This document shows, piece after piece, positions 35,447-46,828 of a DNA stretch of 64,000 bases. This DNA is from Mesostigma viride. Taxonomy: Eukaryota; Streptophyta; Mesostigmatophyceae; Mesostigmatales; Mesostigmataceae. The position numbers and the translations under genes were made by a program. The stretch's first letter is position 1; each line of letters starts with the position of its first letter. A model generated the notes under the pieces. The model worked only from the letters and a program-made list of their open reading frames with translations. It was not told the origin of the DNA and did no database searches. The DNA lies in contig RPFO01000213.1 in the NCBI GenBank assembly GCA_009746045.1, positions 5,618,761-5,682,760 on the forward strand, in the 5' to 3' direction.

Positions 35447-36881
35447 CTATTCTACACTACTGCTGCGGTATTCCCCTAGGCTGGCCGGGGCTGCTCGAGT
35501 CGCTGGGGCCGCGGTGGTCGAGGGGGTCGCGTGCCAGGGCTTGTGGCCGACGTAGATGGCCGCCCCCTTCCAGTACACCGGCTGGCCCGCCTTGGTCTGC
35601 CGGAGCTGGAGGTAGGTCGGCCATAGCTCCTGTCGCCGTTGTTGCTGTGCCAGGGTCAAGTCGTCGTCCACGGTGAAGCGAGTCTTCTCGAGCCGCTTGC
35701 GGCGTCTGAGAAACGAAATCTTGTCCGCTGGGCTCTCAAAGATGAGAAGAAGCGGAGGCGCCCCTGCTTTACGCTGCGCGCGGGGGAGGCGGTGGGCGGT
35801 CAGCTTAATCTCACCAAGAAGGCCCATGCGTGCAAGGATTTTGCTCTCAAACGCACGTGCGAGCTTCTCGGAATTCTCACCTTCCTCCATGTCGAAGTTC
35901 TTGAGTATGGCGTTGAGGCTGCGCTTGGCGAGCTCGGCCTCCTCGCGGAGGTCAAGCATCTGCTGCTGGAGCTGGGCTGCGATGGCGGAGGTGGTGGAGA
36001 TGGTATGTTGCTTAAGCATGTCCGCCCAGGTCGTGAGGGGAGGAGCATCGCCGGCCAGGCCAGCAGGGGCTGGCTTGGCGGCAATGTCCTTCACCGCCTG
36101 GGCGGTGAGGCCTGCGGTGTTCTGCAGGATCTCGATAGCGATTGCATGATACTTGAGGCGCTGGTCGATGTCGCGGAGATGGGCGGTGATGGCGGCGGAG
36201 GAGGGGATGGTGGCGGTGGAGGAGGCGAGGAGGGTGGAGGTGGCGGCGGAGATGGTGGAGAGGAGGGGGAGCTCGGCAGTCAGCGTGCTGCCCATGGCCG
36301 CCACATCTGCAGCGATGGGGGCCACGTGCTGCTCGAGGGCCTCCTTAAGGAGTGAGCGGATGGAGGATTCGGTTAAGGTGGCGGTGAGGGGCTTGGGGGG
36401 CCAAAGCTCCCCGATGGCTAGCGGCCGGCCAAGGAGGGAAAAGAGAGCGAATTGCTGGAGGTGGGGGCGGCGGAGGCTGGGGAAGGGGTCGAAAGTGGAG
36501 GCACGCCTCTGGCGAGGATCAAAGAGGCGACCTTGGATGAAGAGCTGCTTGCACAGTTTAAGAAGCGAGGCGTGCGATCCAAAAAACACGCAGGCCAGGA
36601 TGCGTTCCTCGGTAAACCTGTCAAAGAAGACGGGCTGGCTGGCTTCGGCGACAAAGTCGAGCTCTACCCAGCTCGGCTCGGCAGGGCGACTGCGCTAGGG
36701 TTCAGGCGACGCTGCTGGCGAGGCGGGCTCAGCGGGGGGCTGGCCGGGCGACCACTAGAGCTTGGCTAGTGGCGCCGCTGCCTTCTGGGCCGGTGGGCGA
36801 AGCTGCAGCCGGGGCTGCAGACGTATTGTCATTGCCGAGCGCAGCCGCCAGGCTGCGTTGCGTCGAGGGGCGTTTGCTCAT
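35447..36881 (-). CDS. LINE ORF1 protein (coiled coil plus RNA-binding region)
   Basis: ATG 36881 gives MSKRPSTQRSLAAALGND. The frame then breaks near 36730 (in-frame TGA) and resumes as FVAEASQPVFFDRFTEERIL. A long helical region follows (SIRSLLKEALEQHVAPIA, LQQQMLDLREEAELAKRSLN), then an RNA-binding-like end: PPLLLIFESPADKISFLRRR, TVDDDLTLAQQQRRQELWPT, YWKGAAIYVG. This layout fits L1-type ORF1 proteins, which form trimers and bind element RNA. The 55450 copy shares the last 110 residues closely. One break in an otherwise open frame suggests recent decay or an indel. Confidence 0.7.
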
Positions 36882-36900
36882 CATATATTGCGTAATAGCT

Positions 36901-37650
36901 TCGGAAAATTAAATCAGCATGTGCGTCGTAGAAAGACGCGTCCATTGTGATATTCACGGCTAAATTCGGTGCTCAAACGTGAAAGTTATGAGCTCCGCCG
37001 TCAGCCATGGCTACCTCGTGGCTCACATTTAATTGGCGCGGCGAAATAGCAGTGACTCAAGATCGGGACCTCCTTTCCACAACCAGATCCAATCCGTACC
37101 GTCCTGGCACTTTCCCCACCGGTTTTTACAACTCGACCTACCTTTCTTGACCCTTATTCTGATCGGAACTGGCCGGAACTCCTTTTTGGCAGTTCCGGGA
37201 GTTCCACCCCAGTTCCGGTCGAAATTAGAGGTCGCAACCTATTTGGACGGAAGTGTAGAAACCTCTAGTTCCAGAACCGGCCGAATTAGGACCCTCGCTG
37301 CCCGGAACTGACGAATGTGGAAAGGGCCTGATTCAGCAGCGATGCGTTGTCTCACTTGACACCATCCATGGCTAGCTTTCAGCTGAGATGCGTGCAAGTG
37401 CAGCAACAATTTACAGATCCATACTGTTTTTACAGAACGAATGGTTCAGTGCCAACACAATAAACACATCCCCATGCACGGCCTCTGTTAGCATAGCTGT
37501 CGCGTTCAATATGCTCTGAAATAGGGAATCACACAAGCTATTGTTCAGCCCAGCTTTCACGATACCGAGGAAAGGGATCACATGATGCCTGCAGCTTCAG
37601 CAACAGTGGACAATGCCGCTCAATCGCTTCTCTGTGACCATGGCTCACGT
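36901..37650. other. No gene recognised
   Basis: A stretch with many GGAACT/AGTTCC words (37150-37310) but no ORF of substance. Confidence 0.3.
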
Positions 37651-40600
37651 CTAGTCATCCTCATCACTCGGGACGTAATCTGGATCACCGTAGGAGTTGT
37701 TAGTAGAGATAGTACTGACGTCCCAGCTCTCGCTAACAGTTTCCCCAGCCGTTTGTGGTCTTGGGCGTGATGGCCCGGCCATGGATCCCATCCAGCCTCT
37801 CAGTGGCCTGCCCCGCAAGAGCTCCCCCCCGGCTGGACCTTGTTGGCTCAAACGTTCATAGGAAGGTGCCCTGACGGTTGGTGGGTCCTGCACTTGCATC
37901 ATCCGAAATCAAAGCATTCACACATAGGCATTGGCAACCAATTGGAAACCAGGGCTGGCAAGTCCAGAAAGACCTGTGGCGATGCAGGGAAAGGGCTAGC
38001 TATATTATCGGTTGCATGTTTTTAGGGCCAATAATTACTGTCAACTGATACTTATCCCTAAATTAATATTCATTTCCCTGGCGAGCCGACCACCGGTCAA
38101 ACTTGCGGATCCCACTCTACTCTGCACAAAGAAGTTGGTGCAGTGAGAGTGAGACAGCGAGAGTGAGAGCAAAAGCAAGCGCACGCCCCTTCTGTGTGTG
38201 ATATATATAGATGGATGGATAGATGGATGGATGGATGGATGGATGGATGGATGGATGGATGGATGGATGGATGGATGGATGGATGGATGGATGGATGGAT
38301 GGATGGATGGATGGATGGATGGATGGATGGATGGATGGATGGATGGATGGATGGATGGATGGATGGATGGATGGATGGATGGATGGATGGATGGATGGAT
38401 GGATGGATGGATGGATGGATGGAGGGAGGGAGGGAGGGAGGGAGGGAGGGAGGGAGGGAGGGAGGGAGGGAGGGAGGGAGGGAGGGAGGGAGGGAGGGAG
38501 GGAGGGACGGAGGGAGGGACGGAGGGAGGGAGGGAGGGAGGGAGGGAGGGAGGGAGGGAGGGAGGGAGGGAGGGAGGGAGGGAGGGAGGGAGGGAGGGAG
38601 GAGGGAGGGAGGGAGGGAGGGAGGGAGGGAGGGAGGGAGGGAGGGAGGGAGGGAGGGAGGGAGGGAGGGAGGGAGGGAGGGAGGGAGGGAGGGAGGGAGG
38701 GAGGGAGGGATAGATGGATAGATAGAGAGAGAGAGCAGACACAGCGGGCACGTACAGTGACAATCATTCCCATTTACAGATAATGATATTAGCCACCTAG
38801 CAGGCTCCGCTCTCACGTGCGCAATCCCCTCAAGTGCGCATGGCTGTATGTGTCAATCAAGTGCGTATGGCTGGATATGTCACTCAAGTGCCTATGGTCT
38901 AACCGAAGATCTGACATGCTGCGTTGTCTCACTCCACTCGGTTGCCATGCCTGGAACGCGCTGCCCTGGGGCTTGGTGGTTCGCGCGTACTGTGTACATA
39001 TGCGTGCGTGCTGCCACGACCAGGGGACGGCAATCTCACTCGATACAAATCACTACACAAGTCACACTCATAACTACACAACAAGCCACAAGCACGCCAG
39101 AGTGGCCACTTGCCAGGGTGCCAAGTCTTATTAATCACACTCTCCTAGTACCATGCAACTGCATTAACCATAACAAATAAAGTCCATTTACATGTCAAGC
39201 GACACACACATGCGGTGACCTCACGTTGCTGAGGCATGCCCCTTTTGCCTGCCTGCCTGCACCCACTGGCCAACACGCATGGCAGTTCTCATGACAAGCC
39301 ACATGCGCATGCCACTTGGACGATCGAGCCCCAGGACAGAGTAATGAGCGATCTATCTCTACCCCTCATGGTACCATTAGGAACAGGAGCGATACTTCTA
39401 CTGGAGACGACCTTCAACCCCAACAACGTCCATGAAGCCAATCATGTCAGCGCGTGTCGGGTGGAGAGGTGGATGGTAAAGAGCGGTCGTTTACTACATA
39501 TATCACATGGGCGCGCCTTACCATTTACTAATAATTATTATTACTAGTTTATTTATATAATATGCATGTGCCTGCCCTCGTTCCTGCAGCACTCACCGTG
39601 GGTAAGGACATGCGCGTCTTCTTGTCGCTGCTTCTCGGGGGGGTTCCCGCTCGGGCTCGTTTCGCCTCTGCTAGCCGCGAGGTCTTGGCATCCAGAGAAT
39701 CAACACGCCCCTCCAACTTGCCGATATCAACCTGCGCTCTAAGCACAGACCCGGCCTCGGCCGTTGCCATTGCTTCGCACTCTTGCTGACATGTCGCCAA
39801 CATCTCACGGAGGCGTGTCAGGCTCTCAGAGAGAATGCCCAGATGCTCCTCTGGCAGCGACTGGAGATGGTCGTCCATCTCCTCCCTGGCCATCTGTGGA
39901 CAGAAAGTGTAAGAGGACGCGGCCAGGGCGGACGTATGTGGGGATGAAGGATGGGTGGCGCAGAGCGCTGGAGCTTGGAGAGATTGGTACTGGCAAGCGA
40001 CGCTGCATGGAAACCTGTCACGAGGAGGCTCAGGGCTTTGGGCTTAGGTTTTTGATGGCGCGGCGAGGAGTTCACGGGGGTCAGCTTGTCTGCATGGACT
40101 ATCAACGCACGGCCCATCACAGAGGGTGAGCACAAGCTCGAATAATCTGGTGCCAGTTGTGTATTGAGGGGGTCAGGCTGCATGCAGCTACATCTTAATA
40201 CATGTTTGTGATAACTGTTTTCTGGCACTAATCTCCCCCCACCCTCTCTCGCGCTTGGGGTGTGGTTTGTAAAGGGGAAAGCCAAGTGGCCTGGCTACCG
40301 AGGTAGCTACTAGCCTTTTTTTGCGTACTCAACTAGCCATGGATCTGTATACTCCTGCAAAACACGCGTCCTCGGTCTGGATAGAGTGCATCACCCAGCT
40401 GTGAAGTAGTCTAGTGAAAACTAGCCGGCCATTGCCGTGGCATGGACTGTCCTCGAATTCCAATCGTAGGCTTTGTCACAGCAGGCAAGGTGCGCCCTAT
40501 TGAGGCTCATCGCGGCCGTTGATAACAAGGTGAATGGCGAGGCTAATGGGATTTCGTCTTTACACCTATCATAAGACAACCCCCCCACATTCCCGCCCAA

Positions 40601-41736
40601 AAACATCCCATCGCCCAGGATGCACCAAGGTATTGACAAGGGAAAAAAAGGTCTTGGCATCCACGATTGCCGCACACCTGATTCCATTCACAGCAAGAAG
40701 CCTATTTGCAAAGGAGTGCTTCATCTAGGCTTTCAGTGACAAGGTATCTTCCCCCCACTATCTTGATTACCGAGCGTGCAATCAATGCAAAGCAAGTCAA
40801 CGTTGCACAACACGGGAAGCCTACCACAACACGGGGCACAACACGGGATGCCTACCCAGATGTTGCAGCCATTCAGCGGACAGGGGATGATGGTTTTGCC
40901 GCAATCGTTGTCGATATGCGCCTGCGAGCGCCGCATACGCCAGCATGCAGCCACACGCACAAAATCCGTCGTAGTTCAAGAGGGGACAATTAAACCTTGC
41001 AGCGCATGCATTCTCAGTGTCCCCACCATCTGTCACGGGCAGCATTCGCAACGCAGGACCTAGTGGTTAGATTCTGCTATTCTGCGGTTGGGGTGCACAC
41101 GATGCGCCAGCTTTGGCTGGTGACAATAATACACAGAACATGGCAGTGGTTGTTCGGGGTAATGCTGTCGCTGAGGGCAGTGGCAGGGGGGTACCATCAG
41201 ATGGAGTCGCTTGTTCCTCCTCAGGCTGCAGCGGTTGCAGCATACCATTGCCCGGCGTCTGCTCTCACCTGTCGCTCTCCCGGTCGGACCAGCTCATGAC
41301 ACTGGGGGCACGCCACTCTGCCGTGGGGACACCTGCCCTCATGCCCCGCCAAATCCCTCCGCCGAATACCTTTCTCATTACACCCCTCATGGCTGCACTC
41401 CACTATCACCGCCCCGCAGTCGTTGCCCAGATGCTGCCGTAAATCTCCCAATCTCGGCGTCGCTTCGCAGCCGTGGAGCCTGTTCTCGCACGTGATGACG
41501 AGGCTCTCGAGCGTCATGCGGAAGAACCGGTGGGCCTGTCGGAGGGCATTGAGCGCCAAGGGCTCATGGCAATGTGGGCATGTCTCTTCCGTAGCCAGCC
41601 AGGGCTCAATGCAAGCACGGCACATGGAGTGCTCGCAGGGGCCCTCAACAGGGTCCCACATGAGCCCCTTGCACAGAATGCACACATACTCTGGATTCAC
41701 GGGCTGTGTGACGAGCCGATCGAGGTCGATGCCCAT
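37651..41736 (-). CDS. RING and TRAF-type zinc-finger protein (putative E3 ubiquitin ligase)
   Basis: Exon 1 (41736-41269, 156 aa) starts [19 protein letters not shown]. It has a RING finger [28 protein letters not shown]...CPHC, then a TRAF-type finger with [13 protein letters not shown]...[20 protein letters not shown] further finger exon is 40921-40856 ([20 protein letters not shown]). A coiled-coil exon is 39893-39597 (99 aa, [18 protein letters not shown]). A likely last exon is 37887-37651, ending [13 protein letters not shown]. All these exons are in phase 0 with GT-AG borders (GTGAG, GTAGGC, GTGAGT). RING plus TRAF fingers resembles NRDP1/TRAF-type ligases. Other exons may be missed between 40850 and 39900. 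The link to the last exon is inferred from phase and strand only. Substrate unknown. Confidence 0.75.
38209..38420. repeat. (GGAT)n microsatellite, about 52 units
   Basis: A nearly pure GGAT tract in the presumed last intron of the RING/TRAF gene. Artefact frames read Trp-Met-Asp-Gly or Ile-His-Pro-Ser. Confidence 0.95.
38421..38709. repeat. (GGGA)n microsatellite, about 72 units
   Basis: This directly follows (GGAT)n. It holds two GGAC variants (38507 and 38519 region) and one 3-bp unit near 38600. Purine-only on the plus strand. Confidence 0.95.
38720..39596. other. Presumed intron of the RING/TRAF gene
   Basis: No exon recognised. Two copies of TCAAGTGCGTATGGCTG-like sequence are near 38830-38890. 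Confidence 0.35.
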
Positions 41737-44700
41737 TGCTAGATTGGGTAAAAAGGTGTCGAAGGAAGCGTTTATTTATAACCTCCAGGCTTAAATAGGT
41801 TCCTTCCGAAAATTCCCATCATGTGTCCACCATGCAGCTGACCATGGCACTTGTAAACCTGCTTGCAACACATGCGTCAGCCAGCTATGTCGGGAACGGA
41901 GGTATTGAATGGCAACGCCACGGCGCGCGCCATTGCAATAATCAATCCAGCGCGAATGCCGTGATTAGTGCGGCATGAATGGCGTACGAGTCACACGTAA
42001 AGCGCCGAAGTCTCGGCATGTAGTCTAGATGTAGTAGTCCTGCATGCTGACAGCGCACCCTTAGCCTTGAACGATGTGTTGCTGGCCAGCACTCAAAGAA
42101 GTGGAAGACAGCGGTACCTACTGAAATGGGGTTTTCAGGTTAACGGCCAGCTGAAAGTGCGGAGGAACTAGTCAGTTTCATATCCGCAGTAAGATGTCTA
42201 AAAAGCAATTCGGACGCTACCTCGCTCGCTGATGGGGCCTGCGTGGCTGTTGCCTATCCAAAACAGACCACAGAAGTTGTGCTTTCCACACTCAAAGGGC
42301 AAGGCCCTCAATTACGACGGCAAGGAACAACATCCTAGGCCTCACTTCTAAAGCCTTTGGGCATCATTATTTCGCCATTAACCCAACCAGAATCGCAATA
42401 AATCGGGTCTTTGGTATTCCTGGACGAAGTCCTTCCGATATTTCGTACCAGGCGCCAGGCTGCACTGATATACAATGCGCGAAGATAAACTAATATCTAC
42501 ACATTTGGAGACTGATACGGTACGTGAAGACTCACGAATCTGCGCTCTCGGTATATATTTTCCGGGTAAATGGGTATTTTTATTAGCCGATTGGGATATC
42601 ATTAGGTGATAAGGTGAAGGGGTACCAACTAGCGACTCACGGTATATATGCACAGTGTACGTAATTCGTCAAATATTTTTTTGATCTATTCCAGAGAAAG
42701 TGATCGTTATTCGTTGCACTAGAACTGTTCGCTTGACTTCCTTTCTGATTATCTAGTCGTAAGCACTGATACCTAATGAAAAAGTAAATAGTAGAGTCAG
42801 ATTTCCTGTAGTCCTACCCTTCTCGGTACAGTTGATGTGATTAACTGATTACTGAATACTGATTACTGAAAAGTAGTTCCTATCTAGTTCGTTCCTAATA
42901 ACTCGAAAGTCTAGATGGGGTCATGCATGCGCATGTCTCAACTCTCGATGTTTTAGCGCAGCACAGCGATTGCTTATCGCAGCACAGCTCACTTCTGAGA
43001 TAATTATAATTGAGTTGAGGACAGGCTCTTGAGCAGCGTCTGAGGTCAGGCTGAGATAACGCAGTCCGAAACCATAAGGGTTGAAGTCCTCTCACCTTGA
43101 TTGGCACCCTCATGAGGCCGGACCAGCCTGTGTATCCACTAAAACCCTGTCGTTTAAGTGTAGCTTGTGTCACTAACTAACCCTGTCGGACTACCGCCCA
43201 CCGGCGCGCCGGGCGCGGGAATAAACTGATCAATCAACTCATCAGTCCAGAAGACCAAAACCAAGACTTCAGGGCTCAGGCCTGGTTCACAGGTTCAGAC
43301 GGGGTTTAGGACCAGTTATCAGTTTTACTAGTAAATTCGTTATCATCTTATTTAAGCAGTAATCAGTATAGCAGCAATGCAGCATCTCATTCTTAAGTGT
43401 ATCCCGATGGTTTTTAATCTAGTTGGTTTTTTTTTTTTTTGAGACTATATCGATGTGCACATGTCAGTTGGCTAAGCTTAGCCGCCTAGCGGCTAAGCTT
43501 AGGTAAGGTTTACGAAAATTTTCAAACTTTTCATTAAAATTATATTAAAATATTTAAGCGCGACGCACAGCGTCTCCACAGACATTTTTCTACCTACAAA
43601 AGTCATACAATGTTAATCATGATTCTGGCGCTGTCACAAGGTCCGGCCGGCGACTTGCGCCGGAAATGCGCGGACTACACAAAGTAATTTGGCACACGGC
43701 CACGTCCAGGCTGTTTCCTCACGTGACTTAGTGTTTTCCTGTTGACATCATGCCCATTTAATATTAATGCTGCTGTTACCCTGCTCATGACCATGCCCTG
43801 AATTCCATTCTTTGGTTTAGTGTTTTCTTGTTTAGGGGCTGGCATGCATGCGTTGCCGTTGACATGCCATGGATGAAAAACGCCAAGAAGAGTATATGGC
43901 CCCGCTGCCACCAAAAAGCACCTGGTTGATCAACCAAGGGGATAGCCTGCACAGTGAGACACAAACACAGCAGACCCAGCAAAGCAAAATTCAGGTTGTA
44001 AGCGAGTGGAGATTACTTTTGACATGCTTGATGAAGAAATATATAACACACCTTCTATTGTCACACCTGCTATAAACAAATAGTTGATTGATCACCTTAT
44101 ACACCACGTAAACATGCTAGCAGACGCGCTCTTCAGTCCAGTGAAAATCCACGTGCGAAGCCAGTCAGCTTACGCAGAAAGCACCATGAATGTAAATGAC
44201 GCCCCAAACCCGTGACCAGGCAAGCATCCAGAGGGGCTTTCCAAGCCCAGTATATTCCAGACAAAAGCATCACAGATCCTTGGGCAACCGAACGGACGTT
44301 AACGGACATTCGAAGGACCATGAAGATGGCGTCCTGCACGGCTAAGAAAATAAAACGCAACGCTACGCTATGTCTTTGCTGCGACTAGGTGGATTCGGTG
44401 AAAAGGAAAGAACGCAACCATGAAAATGCATCAGAAAGAGAGCAGGTAGTACCCCGGTAGGTAGTACGCCTCACCATCGGCATCGCCAGTTACGTCCCGT
44501 GGCAAAAAATCCAGCGTTCTTTCCAATATGATGACACCAGAAACTCGTCGGCCCCACCCCACGCCTTCCACGAACAGCAAACTGATTTTACTAGGCACCC
44601 AGTACGTAAAGCAATTAAGCATGATACTATACCTAAATTCCTATAATAGAATACCTAAATCTACAACGACATTCCATTTCCAGGTCGCCATAGCGACGCG

Positions 44701-46828
44701 GACCTCTCCCACGCAGGTATCACTCCGTTGACGCACCTCCAGCTCAGAAAATTTTGTACTTGCTCTTCAAACATAAAATTTTGACGTATAAAACCATGGC
44801 TGCGCATTCCCCATCCCAATTTTCTAGCGTACGTTTCCTGCCATCGCCAGCCAGCAAATTGCTCGCGGAGCACGTCACTTTGTTTTTCGTCCGGCGGCGT
44901 GGCCTGCCGCTGCGTCGTTTCGGTGGTCTTATCGATTTCGGGTCGTTTCCGTTGGATTTGTGACCGTTGGGGCCGAAGGCCGTTTGTTTTCCGTAGTTTG
45001 CTTGTTTTGTATTGGTTGTTTGGTGATTTAGTATTTGTACGGACGACCCGAGCCGCTAACTTAGCGGGTTTATCGCGTCCGTTGGATCCATCATCGGACG
45101 CTCCAGATTGTCGGCGGCTAACGTTTTAACTTTTTTCATTTTGCCTTCGTATATCAACCACTAACCATAACTAGGTAGAAAACTTAATCAACAGTAAAAT
45201 TTCAGCAGCTGCTGAAGCCATCTCATGTGTTTCGCGTTTCGCCACATTTGTCCCGTAACCTACATTTTTCTTTTACCCGGCCTGTTTGCATTTGTTCACT
45301 TTTACACGTAGCTTTTATCTCGAAAATGGCATTAGGTAGTAGTCACCGTGGTGGCTATGGACCTTCTTAAAATTCTATTGACAAGATATTTTTGCAATAT
45401 GAATTAATGAAACAAGTCACTGCGTAACCAGGCATTCAATGCCCCTGGCAAATGGCTGTTTGGATCCAGCTCTCTGTAGCAGTAGTGCACTATGGCGAAG
45501 ACACTTGAATGCCTTGTTTTAATGAATTGGGCCGGGTTTTAATGAATTATTTGGCACATAGACACATTGACAGCGATTCGCACACTGTTCCGGTCCTCTG
45601 AATATAGGATGGCCTTTCTTCCTACAACAACCTGACCCGGGTTCGGGCAGCTGGGTTTTCAAACTGATTTTGCCCTGGCCGGGGAGAGATGTGCCCACGT
45701 TGAAGTGGAGTTGCTCGTGGATGCTTAAGGGAAAGTAAACTTCGCTTGGCAAACAATGATCGAGGGGAGCTAAAATAAGAGCGACGCGGTGGCATTGCTC
45801 ACTGCTATTGAATGGTAATCAATATAGCATGCGCTACTAGTGTTATGGGACGGTCTTCTACCAACAGCACAATTACAACAGAATATGCGCATTTTCATTC
45901 TAGTCACAAATAATGCACGTTTCCGGTGCCTTATTGCGTGATCTTCTGCAAAGGTAGTAAAGGTTTTTGCTGTGTCAGCGAATACTTGCGTGGAATGCCT
46001 GCACAGGCGAGGAAAAAAAAAACTTGGTCTTCGTAAGGTTTACTTCTTAAGGGCACATATGAAAATCGTATTGGCAGTAACAATCCTGACAAGAAGACAG
46101 CACTGGTACCCATTTGCATCAGGAAGAAAGCATATCACTTAAATGTCATTTGGGAACACTCCATCAGGTCTTGGTAGCAGTATGGGCATTCCAATAGGCG
46201 TCTAACGGCAATCGGTACCCTCATTACAGTGCAACTGGGAGACATGTGCTTCCTTTTCACCAAGGTAAGGTAAGGTAGAAAGGATGTGAGTTCATGTTTG
46301 CCATGAGTAACATCTTTGAGGTGTCCTCTCAATAGAGGCGCATGTTTATTTTGTCGGCTCGCGGTAACGTGGTCAGATTTACGTGAGATGACAGACTTTG
46401 GAGCAGCTCAGCCCACGCGAGCAGCTCCCCAGTGCCAGAGACCACAAGTACAGGCGATGGTGCTAGTGGCGTAGTAGTAGTGGCAGTGGTAGTTGGGTAT
46501 ACCTGGGCCAGGGATTTTTTATTTCAACCTGTCTCTGCCTTTCTTCCGAGATCCTATCATGGTTACTACCATAGTTTTGAGATCTTGCGTGTTCATCCCT
46601 GCATGCCTCTTTAATCACGTCGCGCGCTTCTTGTTTTGGACAGCGTCTCCAACGTGTGCTTTCTTCTACTTAAGCCATGGCTCTATGTAAATGCTGGCCT
46701 GGAGCACCTGGCTTGCGCAAGTATGTCGCGACGCCTGATATGGCTAGTGGGTGGTGCCTGTTGTGCCAGCGACGTAGGTGCTATCATGTGCTTCATGTGC
46801 TGCCCCCCCCCCCCTTCCACTGCCTCAG
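41737..46828. other. Five-kb region between the two TRAF genes, no gene supported
   Basis: The interval between the divergently oriented TRAF genes should hold the promoter of the minus-strand gene. Two minus-strand open stretches look somewhat coding: 45752-45519 (SLPGQGKISLKTQLPEPGSG, then Cys/Lys-rich) and 44622-44431 (LERTLDFLPRDVTGDADGEA). I recognise neither and found no partner exons. A palindrome is listed at 43472-43502. The RING exon of the plus-strand paralogue was looked for here and not found. Confidence 0.35.
43472..43502. repeat. Perfect palindrome, 14-bp arms, 3-nt loop
   Basis: CTAAGCTTAGCCGC, then CTA, then GCGGCTAAGCTTAG. Each arm itself contains the palindrome CTAAGCTTAG. 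A poly-T run lies about 30 bp upstream. Role unknown. Confidence 0.75.

Larger units (their letters stand above)
34960..36900 (-). mobile_element. LINE copy: ORF1 plus 3' UTR
   Basis: The minus-strand order is ORF1 (36881-35447), then the family 3' UTR with CATGTAC boxes, CATGCAGGGAG and the hairpin ACTCC-GTTG-GGAGT written on the plus strand at 34988-35001. An AT-rich TTAATTATAATT tail follows. A 52-bp insertion (35349-35400) lies in the 3' UTR. No reverse transcriptase ORF follows ORF1, so the copy is either internally deleted or belongs to an ORF1-only non-autonomous subfamily; the same ORF1-to-3' UTR arrangement recurs at 25.1, 53.7 and 55.4 kb. Confidence 0.75.

Noticed and set aside
35639-36698. 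Two plus-strand frames of 181-238 codons, Gly/Glu- and Arg-rich
   Set aside because: Antisense shadows of LINE ORF1, whose Ala/Leu-rich codons give open reverse frames.
38041-38816. Six overlapping open frames of 170-240 codons
   Set aside because: Translations of (GGAT)n and (GGGA)n in every frame; repeats, not genes.
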